Shown here: positions 25,395-37,300 of the stretch, piece by piece
Numbering within the stretch: the first letter of the stretch is position 1
How the letters are laid out: every line of letters begins with the position of its first letter
Assembly (NCBI RefSeq): GCF_026914265.1
Contig: NC_069132.1
Span: 34,962,932 to 35,026,931, forward strand
Direction of reading: 5' to 3'
Length of the DNA stretch: 64,000 bases
DNA from: Mya arenaria
Lineage: Eukaryota; Mollusca; Bivalvia; Myida; Myidae
Position numbers and translations under genes: made by a program
Notes under the pieces: model-generated
Told to the model about the DNA's origin: nothing
Database searches by the model: none
The model's input: the letters and a program-made list of their open reading frames with translations, nothing else

Positions 25395-25593
25395 TTAATC
25401 ACTCTCTCTCGTTGGACGATGTTGCATGAAAGTGGGGTCTTGTGTTGTGGGGGGAAACCGGAATACCCGGAGGAAAGCCACTTGTCCGGCTTGGGTGACC
25501 ACACATCAAACTCACATGCGCCACGGCCGGTAATCGAACCCGGGTCGCCTTGGTGAGAAGCGAGTGCGCTAACCACGCGCTAACCCGACAACC
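25395..25593 (-). mobile_element. tRNA-derived SINE
   Basis: On the minus strand the head resembles a tRNA. An A-box-like TTAGCGCGTGGTTAGCGC is followed by the B box GGTTCGATTAC about 40 bases later. The body then reads 'ccgggtattccggtttcccc', a conserved segment shared by many molluscan SINEs. The acceptor stem does not pair well, so it is not a functional tRNA gene. Confidence 0.75.
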
Positions 25594-26520
25594 ATTGAAC
25601 AATATCGAAGACTTGATCAATATATTGACGAAATCAGATCTAGCACAACTATTTGTTAACAAGGTGTCACTCTTATTAGTATCATACTACTGTGGAATGG
25701 TTGTCGGAGTACAACTGAATCAAAATATTTAAAACACTGATTGCGCATTCTCGACATACACTGCATACACTCGAGTGATGATGCTATGCAAACATAATTT
25801 AGATTTATCATTATCAAACCTCTGATGAATGAGAACGTGATTGCACAGTTGGTGGCATAAATTAGTATTGTAAATTTTATAAATTGTGGATGGGGCCCCT
25901 TTAGAAATACAAATAGCTCTCCCAAATACTCTCTTTAATTTCTACCTGAATCATGCCTGACAAACAACATATATATCTATATTGAGGTCCCCAACGGGGC
26001 CAGATAATGACAAATTCTGAGTTTCTGAGTTTGAGTTCCACCATCTTGAAACCTGAGTACTCATTAAAAATTCGACATCGTGCCAATAATGGCGGGAGGG
26101 GTCAGCCTCAATACAGCAAGTTCAAAACACAATAATACTTCAAAGCTAAAGTATGGTACATTAAAATGAACATCCTACATGGGTGCGGGTAAGCGTTGGG
26201 GCCTGAAGCCCGAGCTTCGTACATTCCACCGCCCTTTACCCGCAGCCCATAACCCATCCGGTCATTGTGGGCAACTAAATGACTAATCGTTGCCCCAATA
26301 CTCCAAATTGAATGATGTCGGGCTTTACCCTTATTCCAACGACTCCATATGTATGGATGTATTATACAGATATCGTGCACGAAATGATTTAGCATAAATT
26401 TGAATCAGCATGAACGCACGTTTTGACCCAAAACGGCAGATTCACGCATGTGAAATTCCACTTTTCATTAAAACATGTTTTTTTTTATACCAAATATGTT
26501 CTCTCACGCGTGCATGTGTG
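25594..26520. other. Intergenic sequence 3' of the 195-aa EF-hand gene
   Basis: This AT-rich stretch probably includes the 3' UTR of the neighbouring gene. 'gggtgcgggtaagcgttggg' near 26180 stands out as GC-rich, but I recognise no feature in it. Confidence 0.35.
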
Positions 26521-29500
26521 CTAGTCATCCACTTCCTGTATTCCTGAGAGGGCTGAGGCGATCTGGCTGGGGGTGGCGTTTATGTTTTGACTCATCTGAC
26601 TTCCGGGATTGTCCTCCATTTCCTGTATTCGTACCAGCCGGCAGAACTCTGCAACAAGGTACTTTAATGTACAGTAATGCGATTAAAATAATGGGGTAGC
26701 ATCTTAATGATGGTTTGAACACCATTTTGGTATACAACACAGGATTGGCGTACTTTCGTTTGGAGAAAATAATTGTAACATGATGTATGTATATATTGTA
26801 CGGTATTTTCTAAGCCAAGCAACGGCGTAGTTTATTCCACCTATTTTATGCCAATTTATACCAAATACTTTCTTTTTCAAATAGGTTCATGTATACAGTT
26901 ATAAGTTACACACATGCTTTGTTAACTACTCAAAATAGCCCAGGCCCCAATATCATACTAGTACTGAAGTAAATTCTCAAGCAAAACTCATTTTTTACCA
27001 AATAACCGCATAGCACCATTACATTTTTTTAAATAATTAATTCGTTTTTGAAGCGCATTCTATCATGGAGTATTTTGATGATAACTTATTTTGAATCATG
27101 ATGTGCGAACATGGCTTGAGTATGTGTGTGGTATAGGGACCAGTACTGCAGTACCTGGGAAGCTGATCTGCCCGTCGCCGTCCGTGTCCGCCTCCATCAT
27201 CATCTCCTCGATCTCCTCCTCCATCAGTCGCTCCCCCATCTTGTACAGCGTGTGTTTTAGCTCCGCTGCAAGAGCCCAAGTTGTTCAAAAAGGACTTCAT
27301 TTTTGAATGTCTTTATTGGCGAATATAGCCCATGGCATTTGATTATGATACTATTGTGAATATAGCGCGGACAAGTGTTACACATGCATTGGCGGTTTCA
27401 GGATTTGGCGTTAAAGGGGAAGCACTTTTGGATGCCAACTTAAAATTACGCCCCTTCCTAAAGAAAATTTCGTGCATTGCAGTGCATACCTTTCATATCA
27501 ATTCTCTGATATTGACATAAAAAAATTGATAAACTTAGAGGAGGTGCGCGCCGGGTACGCCCCGTCTAAATCCGCTAGTGACATATGTTGAATAGCTAAA
27601 ATGCTTACAAGTTTAAACGAAACATGAAATGCTTACACGTTTAAATGAAACATGAAATGTACCGACGTCAGGAAAAAGGCAAGTAACCAAAGATGTTACG
27701 TAGCTAGACCAGATAACCGCAAGTCCATCCAACACTTATGCAAGTGTGTGTTTTTTTAAAATAAATCTTTAAATGTGGATCGTGTTTCCTGAACATCAGG
27801 AACAAGTTGACCATACTAAATACTTCAAAATCGAAATAATAGTTGGACGCCATGTATTTAACAAATCGCAGCCTACCTTGGCTAATATAACCGTTGCCGT
27901 CCCCGTCAAAGACCTTGAAAGCCTCTTTCATCTCGCTGAGCAAGTCGTCTGCTTCTTGCCGCTTCTTGCGCGCTTTAGTGTCCAGTACCTCAACGCTAAA
28001 CCGGTTCGCCATTAGCGTAAGGAAGTGCGGAAAACTTATAGAACCATTACCTGCATAGAAAAGCAATCTTAATAAATAAATCTGAATAATTTCAGTGGAT
28101 AAACACACATGCATGTACATAGATCTATTTGTGTAAAAGTTCAAAGACTCGCGTGAGGATTCCGATTTGTTATTTGTTCGATTTCCGACGAGGGACAGCC
28201 TAATATGTTCTCGTGCACAATTTCCGCAATGAGATCCGTAATGGTTCAAATGCTTGGAATCGAGGCTTGTGTATGATTAATATTATTATAGTGTTCTTTT
28301 TAGAAAACATCAAAACGTTCAAATCATACATACAGTACATTCACAAAGAAACCACAAGAGAAAAGATGAAAAAAGGGTTTGTATACAAATTATAGTAACA
28401 TAAGTTTCAGCCCTGCCCTTGCCTTGTCTTCTAGAACGATTTCCACGTATCTTCGGCTCTGAAACCTGGCTCTCTTTTCTCGAAAGACCTTTATTCCGTT
28501 ATAGCAGGATTAGGCTAAGCTCAGTAATTTTGTTTCGGTATAATTTGTGCACTGTTTAATGTAATTTTTGGACTTTATAAGGAATATTGTCTGTATGATA
28601 ATCACGATCAACCATTTTTATTAAGCAAAAAAAGATTTACGTTTTGAGTTTCACAATTTAAGTTGAAAGTTTAACTTTCAAAAGCATAATTTTACACTCT
28701 GCCTTAACAGACCAAAAAGACATTAGTATTTTATTAATAGATGGTATAGCTACTCGAAAAAGCAATCGTACGGTCATGTGTGTTGATATAATTGGCCCCC
28801 ATGAACATACTATATATACTCACAGTAAATGTCGAGGTGTTCGTAGATGGACTCCATCTCCAACTCGTCCGGCTGTTGGCTCAGCTTGTTCAGCATCTTC
28901 TCCAGGTGCCTGTACTCCACCTCCCCAGTCCGGCCCTTGTACTCGTCAAACACTCGCCTGTACTCTGAGAGATAGATAGATAGATATACTTTTTATTCCT
29001 CCATAAGGTAAGAGATGAACATATATACAGATGAGTACAAAGGATATATACCCTCTCCGATGATATGAAATATACGAACATGAATAATACATTGGGATAC
29101 TATATAGATGGATATAACCTTTTTTATAAAACATTTTGAGTAATCATCAACAAAATCAGCATGCATATAAGTATATACAAATAGTCAGATGCATCCTCAG
29201 TTAACAACATAATTGTTGATTTAAAATTTATGATTTCTGGGTGAGATTATTAATTTTGCATCAAGGCCGAAAGTTTGTATTTATGTGTCAAATAGTCTGG
29301 AGGACTATGATTCTTAAGTCAGTTTTCCTGTGTGAGCTAATGTTGCACCCGTTCAGTGGTGCTAATGTTTTAGAGTCTGTCCGCGACCATTGGCCGAATT
29401 ACGGCGAGATCCCACCAGGTGTCCCATCACCTTTTCAGGGGCGGATCCAGGATTTAAAGTTAGACGGCGCGTAACTAGGGGGCGTAACCTTTTGACTTGC

Positions 29501-30849
29501 GCTCTCCATCAGAACCGATTGTTTTGGTTTTAAGTGTTGGTGGGGGGCGGGGGGTCATCCTCCACGACAATTTTTACAGGATGTAGTCCGGAATGGTGCA
29601 ATTTGGGCGTATTTTCTAACTTTTTTCTTATAGATTATTGAAATAAAAAATAAACTCGGATGATTTTAGGGGGGGTGGGGTGCCAAATGCGCCCTCTCGA
29701 TCTGCTACTGCATTTTAATGGCAAAGGGACATAGGTTTGCGTTGACTCCAGTCAAATTCCAATACTAGTTTTGCAATTATCACAACATAAATTTTAAAAC
29801 AGCAACTAAATCTAGTTCTATTGGAGTTAATTCAACTTGAAATGTGGTTTGATAATAAACACCTAACCATGTATGCGAAACGTAGGTGTTTGATATTTTC
29901 TCCGATAACAGCGCATTTAAACAATGTTCCTGCAAAATTTTTTTTATCGATTTGCCATAATTATGTAACATACACCGACAATCCCCTAAGAGTTATAGCA
30001 TGATTGTATTTGTAATTCGGAGATCAATATTAAAAAGCTAGGGGAAAACATTGGGCGTTAAAAACCATGACTCTAGTTAAAAGGAAATGTAACGACCTCC
30101 GATCTGGTTAATTTGATACTATTAATCATTTCAGCTCAAGTATAAGCTGTAAAACCAGACTTAATGTAATCTTGTGCGTACGTAGCAAAGATTCGCATTG
30201 ACTTTGTACCTAATGGGTCGCTTTATCGTGTTACCATGCGTATATATATGTATACATATGTTGCCTTAAGGCCTGCATCATGACGTGTATGTGAATAGTA
30301 GCTTATTGGTTTGTTCGGCCTCAACATATGTTCCCTTGTATTTATTCCTATTTATATACTAGGCATACAAGCGTATTGATACATATTCATAAATTAATGA
30401 CGGTACAGAAATATGCTTTGAAAATGCCATTTTTTTTCTAATATCAATAGAATTAGAGGTTCAGTTACTTACCTTTGACATCTTTATCCGTCAGTCTGTC
30501 GACCTTCACGAAACAAATAAAATATTTTATATATTTTCAAGCTTTACATGTATTAAACAATCAAATCAATATGTGAAAATCCTAGTGCTTAAAACGAATT
30601 ATGAAAAGTAAACTAAAATCCTGTTATTCCAACGATTAAAATGCACGTACTCCATTTTTCCTACGAGTTTTACGCGATGTAGACATGTCTACACTTTACA
30701 CCTGAAGAAGTAACCATCCCTTTTCTCCAATTGAATTACATCGGAATTTCGTCAATGACGTGGGCATTGGATAAAACACATGTCACTTTAACATAAAATT
30801 ACACTAAAGCAGCGTGTTACCTTTACGAAGATAAAAACTCTCTTACCAT
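26521..30849 (-). CDS. Calmodulin-like protein with two dead N-terminal EF-hands and a C-terminal tail, 195 aa
   Basis: Six coding exons: 30847-30849 (ATG only), 30473-30503, 28824-28964, 27877-28050, 27155-27265 and 26521-26648. The frame closes at 196 codons with GT/AG borders. EF1 ([12 protein letters not shown]) and EF2 ([12 protein letters not shown]) lack the Glu at position 12 and other ligands, so they should not bind Ca2+. EF3 ([12 protein letters not shown]) and EF4 ([12 protein letters not shown]) are canonical. A 41-residue tail starting [12 protein letters not shown] and ending SGIQEVDD follows EF4. Between the lobes is a charged helix, [17 protein letters not shown]. Exon order and the intron after ATG match the 151-aa gene, so the two are tandem duplicates that diverged long ago. 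Its partner is unknown; the single active lobe suggests a specialised myosin- or channel-bound light chain (inference). Confidence 0.9.
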
Positions 30850-31562
30850 GTTTACCAAGCTGCTGTTATAGCTATCCTTGTGTGGCGCATCTAAAGTAAG
30901 TCCCAGAACAACAATACCACCTCACATTTTGTTTCACTTTTAACTTTTCAAAAGCAAACCTTGACCTATTGTGGCATAATAAAGTTCATCATGACCTGCT
31001 TTTCATTTGTTTGCTATTTATACACTTTGTTCTCCCTAATATCTGATTCAGAAAACTCACAGCCAGCCATGCACGATGATATGTGACTGTTTAATAGCTT
31101 AAAGCATGTGAGTACAAAGATAGAATGCCTGATACGACGTAAACGCATTACTCTCGATATATTAAAATGTGATAAAGTAGAGCATATTTTGATGCTGTAA
31201 TCTGTATCCCATGGAAGCCGTGATTAGCATCCAAATTTTAAAGTTTATCGTTTGTGAAAATGATTTTGTTAAACTCAAAGGTTTTACGTTGATTGAATGG
31301 TAAATGATGGACATTCATGGCTTGATAATGATGAGATATTTTAATAAATATCATTGAGATTACTCGCAATAAACCCATTATTTCCAAGTATGTACTATTT
31401 AACAATGGATGATTTTCATTTTCGGAACCTTATCCCGCTGCAGCACCGCTACTCTTTGACCAGACCACTTCAACCATATCGGTCAACGACCTCGTACAAA
31501 CAAGTTAAAGTGAATCATAGCAATCAAACTAGTGGGGGATCACATTTACAATGCGCACTGCT
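30850..31562. promoter_or_regulatory. Upstream region of the 195-aa EF-hand gene
   Basis: About 700 bases separate the ATG exon from the 50-bp minisatellite. Promoter and 5' UTR are expected here by position only. I see no clear core element or reading frame. Confidence 0.35.
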
Positions 31563-33636
31563 ATAAGTCGTAATTCAACTGTAAGTCGGAGGATCGCAAA
31601 CACAGGACTGTCACAAGACGACATTCAAATGTGAGCCGGGGAATCGCAGTAACACGACTGTCAAAAGACGACATTCAACTGTCAGTCGGGAAATCGCAAT
31701 AACAGGACTGTCTCAAGGCGACATTCAACTGTCAGTCTGGAAATCGCAATAACAGGACTGTCTCAAGGCGACATTCAACTGTCAGTCGGGGGGTCGCAGT
31801 GGCAGGATTGTCACAAGATGACATTCAACTGTCAGTCGGGAAATCGCATACACGGGGCTGTCACAAGACGACATTCAACTGTCAGTCGGGGGATCGAAAT
31901 AAAGGATTGTTACAAGGAGATATGCAACTGTCAGTCGGCGAATAGCAATAACAGGACTGTTACAAGACGACACTCAACTGTCAGTCGGAAGATAGCAATA
32001 ACAGGACTGTTACAAGACGACACTCAACTGTCAATCGGAAGATAGCAATAACAGGACTGTCACAAGAGGACACTCGTCTGTCAGTCGGAATATAGCAATA
32101 ACAGGACTGTTACAAGACGACACTCAACTGTCAGTCGGAAGATAGCAATAACAGGACTGTCACAAGACGACATTCAACTGTCAATCGGGGAATCGCAAAC
32201 ACTGGATTGTCACAAGATGACATTCAACTGTCAGTCGGAGAATCGCAAACACTGGATTGTCACAAGATGACATTCAACTGTCAGACGGGGAATCGCAAAC
32301 ACATGACTGTCAAAAGGCGACATTCAACTGTCAGTCGGAAGAAAGCAATATCAGGACTGTTACACGACGACACTCAACTGTCAATCGGAGAATAGCAATA
32401 ACAGGACTGTTACAAGACGACACTCAACTGTCAGTCGAGGGATAGCAATAACAGGACTGTTACAAGACGACAGTATCAACTGTCAGTCGGAAGATAGCAA
32501 TAACAGGACTGTTACAAGACGACATTCAACTGTCAGTCGGGGAATCGCAAACACTGGATTGTCACAAGATGACATTCAACTGTCAGTCGGGGAATCGCAA
32601 ATACTGGATTGTCACAAGATGACATTCAACTGTCAGACGGGGAATCGCAAAAACATGACTGTCAAAAGGCGACATTCAACTGTCAGTCGGAAGATAGCAA
32701 TAATAGGACCGTTACAAGACGACACTCAACTGTCAGTCGGGGAATCGCAAACACTGGATTGTCACAAGATGACATTAAACTGTCAGTCGGGGAATTGCAA
32801 ACACTGGATTGTCACAAGATGACATTCAACTGTCAGACGGGGAATCGCAAACACTGGATTGTCACAAGATGACATTCAACTGTCAGACGGGGAATCGCAA
32901 ACACATGACTGTCAAAGGGCGACATTCAACTGTCAGTCGGAAGATAGAAATAACAGGACTGTTACAAGACGACACTCAACTGTCAGTCGGGGAATCGCAA
33001 ACACTGGATTGTCACAAGATGACATTCAACTGTCAGTCGGGGAATCGCAAACACTGGATTGTCACAAGATGACATTCAACTGTCAGACGGGGAATCGCAA
33101 ACACATGACTGTCAAAAGGCGACATTCAACTGTCAGTCGGAAGATTGCAATAACAGGACTGTTACAAGACGACACTCAACTGTCAGTCGGAAGATAGCAA
33201 TAACAGGACTGTTACAAGACGACACTCAACTGTCAGTCGGAGGATGGCAACAACAGGACTGTTACAAGACGACATTCAACTGTCAGTCGGGGAATCGCAA
33301 ACACTGGATTGTCACAAGATGACATTCAACAGTCAGTCGGGGAATCGCAAACACTGGATTGTCACAAGACGACATTCAACTGTCAGTCGGAGAATCGCAA
33401 ACACAGGACTGTCACAAGACGACATTCAACTGTCAGTCGAGAGATGGCAATAACAGGACTGTAACAAGACGAGAATCAACTGTCAGTCGGGGAATCGCAA
33501 ACACAGGACTGTCACAAGACGACAATCAACTGTCAGTCGGAGGATGGCAACAACAGGACTGTCACAAGACGACATTCAACTGTCAGTCGGAGGATGGCAA
33601 CAACAGGACTGTCACAAGACGACATTCAACTGTCAG
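31563..33636. repeat. 50-bp minisatellite, about 41 copies, with higher-order structure
   Basis: The 50-bp unit has the core 'cattcaactgtcagtcgg', followed by 'gaatcgcaaacactggattg' in one subtype or 'aagatagcaataacaggact' in another, then 'tcacaagatga'. A third subtype has 'aaacacatgactgtcaaaag'. From about 32170 onward, subtypes recur in the order A, A, A', C, B, giving 200-250 bp higher-order blocks. Three units equal 50 codons, so the plus strand shows long stop-free frames (87-112 residues). These have no protein-like features and I treat them as artefacts. It is not CRISPR, since there are no unique spacers. Confidence 0.95.
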
Positions 33637-34325
33637 GTAGGAATATCATGACCCATCTACATGAAAGTCTTGCGCTGACCGATTCAGTGAATCCGTAACA
33701 ACTAGTTTGCTTAACCCTTTCAAGAAGGTGATCTTCTTTTTTTAAATATACAACTCTTCATTTGACCTTGATTTTAAACATTCTGGTATCACGTAGTAAT
33801 GGTAACGTCTTAAATGTTGACAGTGGTAACAATAGAAATGTTAATGATGGGTGAGGGAAAACGACAAAACACTTTGGGCTCCAAATGAATGTCCATGAAT
33901 TTCATTTTCAGTCCATTTTTGCATGACAAAGGCATTTTAAAGCCAACTGTTCTACCGTATGTTAGTAATGAATTTTAAAGAACCTGTGAGTAGGATTTCC
34001 CAGGTGGAACACAATCATTGACACCATACCGTTGGTTCGTCATCATTGCCAGGAATTTTGTTTTAGTTTTTGTCTCAGAATCAGTTGATTTTGACATCAA
34101 TGCCTTCAATTAAGTAATGTAAGATAACATACAAAAGAAAAGATCTCAGGTGTTTGGAAAACTGCAATAAAATTCATTTTTTGAAAGCATTAGTAATGCT
34201 TTAACCCATAAACTATCAGTTTTGAAACGTAAATATGAAAAATTGCAATCAGATCTTTTGTCAGCAACCTTGTAAAACTGGTTTCCAGACATTTACGCAA
34301 AAATTGGATCATTTTAAGAAAAAAG
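33637..34325. other. Intergenic sequence, minisatellite to TTC27 3' end
   Basis: Bases about 34010-34320 resemble, in inverted orientation, the MITE at 35288-35644; both have 'ccagacatttacgcaaaaat' or 'ataagatgtctggaaaccag' type motifs. The rest shows nothing recognisable. Confidence 0.5.
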
Positions 34326-34331
34326 TTTATT
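34326..34331 (-). terminator. TTC27 polyadenylation signal AATAAA
   Basis: A minus-strand AATAAA lies 30 bases past the TGA stop, which would give a very short 3' UTR. The position is plausible but unsupported by transcripts. Confidence 0.5.
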
Positions 34332-34360
34332 TCATTTCCAATGCATTTGAACATTATAAT

Positions 34361-37300
34361 TCAGGAGCCCTGTTTGAGGGTGTCTAGCCTCTCTACAACG
34401 ACCGCCATCTTGTCCTCGAGCTGTGAGCAGACGACACGTATGTCTTCTGATGGGATCTCTTTAGTTACAGGGTCAGTATGATGTTGCTGTAAAATATATA
34501 TAGGAAAATGGATTATTTAGAAGCAATGATGTTTTCTATGGTTGTTGTTTGCTTATAAAAATTTGAAAATGCAAAAATAAATAAATAAGAAAGCCACAGA
34601 GCAAAATCCAACTTTCGCCAGTTGTTTTTCAGCCAAAAAAGGGCTTTCGAACCAATTATTTAAGCCAGAGTTATGGGCCTTGCAGTTACATGTGTTTTGT
34701 CTCTGGCAACATGTGTACCAAGCTCCATTTCAATATACTGAATGGTTTTGGCCAAGGTTAAAGTTTCGCCCATTGACAACGACGCAAAGGCAATAACAAT
34801 ACCTTTATTTATTTTTCGATAAACAGATGAGCTAAAAACACGTTTATCGCTATTGACATCAATGATTAACTTAATTTAAGTTATTGCAATCTAATTTTTT
34901 AACATCAAGCATGAGCAGAGATAAATCAAGAAGCTTAATAGGCCCCAACAAAAGATTTTTTTTTGTGTATAGAATTTCAAAGCAGTCTAAAATATAAATG
35001 ACCTTGATCAGCATTGGTATGTTTACAAAATATCATATTTGTTGCTTTTTATGTAAACATCCTATGTAGAAAATAAATGAGAAAAAAAGTTTACCTTGAT
35101 CTTTGTGAAAACTCCTCGTAACATGAGTTTAGCAGACGACAACATTTGAATAGCTTGTGTAGAATTCTGGGTACTCTGGCTTACTTCATAGTAGGCTGTA
35201 AAATTTATTGTTATAATTTCATTATTTACTTGCAAAGATTATACGTTCATATTTCAAGCATAAAAAGGATTTTTCAAACAGCCACTTTTAAAGCTGCATT
35301 CTCACAGATTGACTGTTTCGACAACTTATTGATTTTTTGTCTTGGAATGAACCAACTTTTGTGCAGATAATTTTTATAAGATGTCTGGAAACCAGTGATA
35401 TAAGACTGCTGAAAAAGGATCAGATTGCAGGTTTTTATATTCATGTTTGAAAATTTATGTTGTATGACTGAAAGCATTGCTAACCCTTTAAGAAAAATGA
35501 AATATTCGGCAGTATTCAAAATAAATTGACATCTGTTATATTGTGATTAATTGTGGTCTATATAACTGAATTGAAGGCATTGATGCCAAAATCAGAGGAT
35601 TTAAAAAATGTCAAAATGGTTAATCTGTAAGAGTGCAGCTTTAATAGTGTTTAATAATGTTATTGAATATTGAACATCAATAAATATATAAATGTCTCAC
35701 TAAAATGTTGCTTTCAGTTACTCAATTTCAATTCAGGTTCCGAACAATCAAGTCCTCAGCATAAACTCACCGTCTGCTAGCTGGAGAGACTGCTTTGCAG
35801 TTTCTTTACATTTGTCCTCTACCTTCTCCCAACCAGACGTCTGCAGCACACACCGGTGACTCTTCTGGAGAAACTGCAACATCTGTCGCAGCAACCATTT
35901 AAATCGTTTATGATCTAAGTCACAACTAAACTCACAGACATCGCATGAGGATGCAAATGCTTGTCTGTTTTTCTTTCATGTATCAAGGGATATAACTTAT
36001 TATATAGCAGTGAGCTACTGGTCATGGCCAATGTGCTTAAAAAATGAGCAGATTCTACAAGTCATTATCAGTTATTAATAAGGAAAAGATTACAACACCC
36101 TTGACCTTTGAATTAATGCCACCAAAATCAATACGGGATATCTACTCGGCATGATGCATGGAAAGTTTGACGACTCCTCAATTATTATATGTAATTCACA
36201 AATTGTAAATCAGAAACCCATTCTCTAATAAAGGTCACCACAACCTAGACCTATGACATACTGACCCCAAAATCAAAAGGATCTACTTCTGACCACGACC
36301 AATGTACATACAAAGTTTAAGCACTCTAAAGCAAGACTTTCAAAACAATGATCAACAAGAGGCCCATGAGGGCCTATGCTCTACTGACATGGCTCTTGTG
36401 GTCATTTTCAATCCAGAACATGTACGTTTGAGTAATAGGCAACATATATATAGTTCACTTTTAGTGTTTGGGTTTGCAGTAATGACCCCAGGGACATAAT
36501 TTGAACAAACCTTCACAAGCAATTGTGACTTTACATGTAAACTTGGCTAAAAATAGACTTTGCTCATGTAGACTTGGCTAAAAATAGGCTTAGCTAAAAA
36601 TAGCATTTTTTTTATACTTTCAAGGCCCATAATCTAGGCATGCATGGGCGGATCTGGCTGGTATTCAAAAGAAACCGAGCTCTGATGGATATCTAAATAC
36701 TGTACAAGTTTCATCGAGATACAATCAAAACTGAAGACTGTATCGTGTTCACAAGCAATTTGTTCACAGTCAGACGCACAGACACACATACGACGTACAC
36801 ATTACCATCGCATAAGCTCTTCTGGCCAAAGGCCAATAGAGCTAAAAACGAAAATATGACTTGAACAAAGTTATCGATATGTCTACCATGCTTGGCAGGC
36901 GACACAAAAGGGAGAGAAAGAATTAGCACACAGTAACTTCTACAACATAGAACAAATAAGCATCAATAAAACCCAAACGAAGAGAAAGATATCAATGATA
37001 GCCTACAAACCTTTTCTGTGTCATTTATACACAACTCTGCGTACAATCTCCAAATTTCTGCATTATCGGTCACCTGCAAATCAAAACATGACTCTCCAGA
37101 TGTAGTCCACTAATAGAAATTTCTACATATATGCTAATGAATTATATACAAGTTGTTAGAGGAAGTCATTCATTCATACTCCCTTATTAAATAAGTACCA
37201 TAAAACATGTATCATGTATCATTTCAATCTTATAAACCTAACACTACTGAAATGAAGTTCTTGTTAAGATAAGACAAATTTAACACTAGTTCAAACTACA

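Noticed and set aside
31563-33636. CRISPR-like array
   Set aside because: Units are contiguous with no unique spacers, and the genome is eukaryotic.
31818-33640. Long open frames (up to 112 residues) across the 50-bp array as a repetitive protein gene
   Set aside because: They arise from a 50-bp unit without stops, occur in overlapping frames, and show no signal peptide, domain or splice context.
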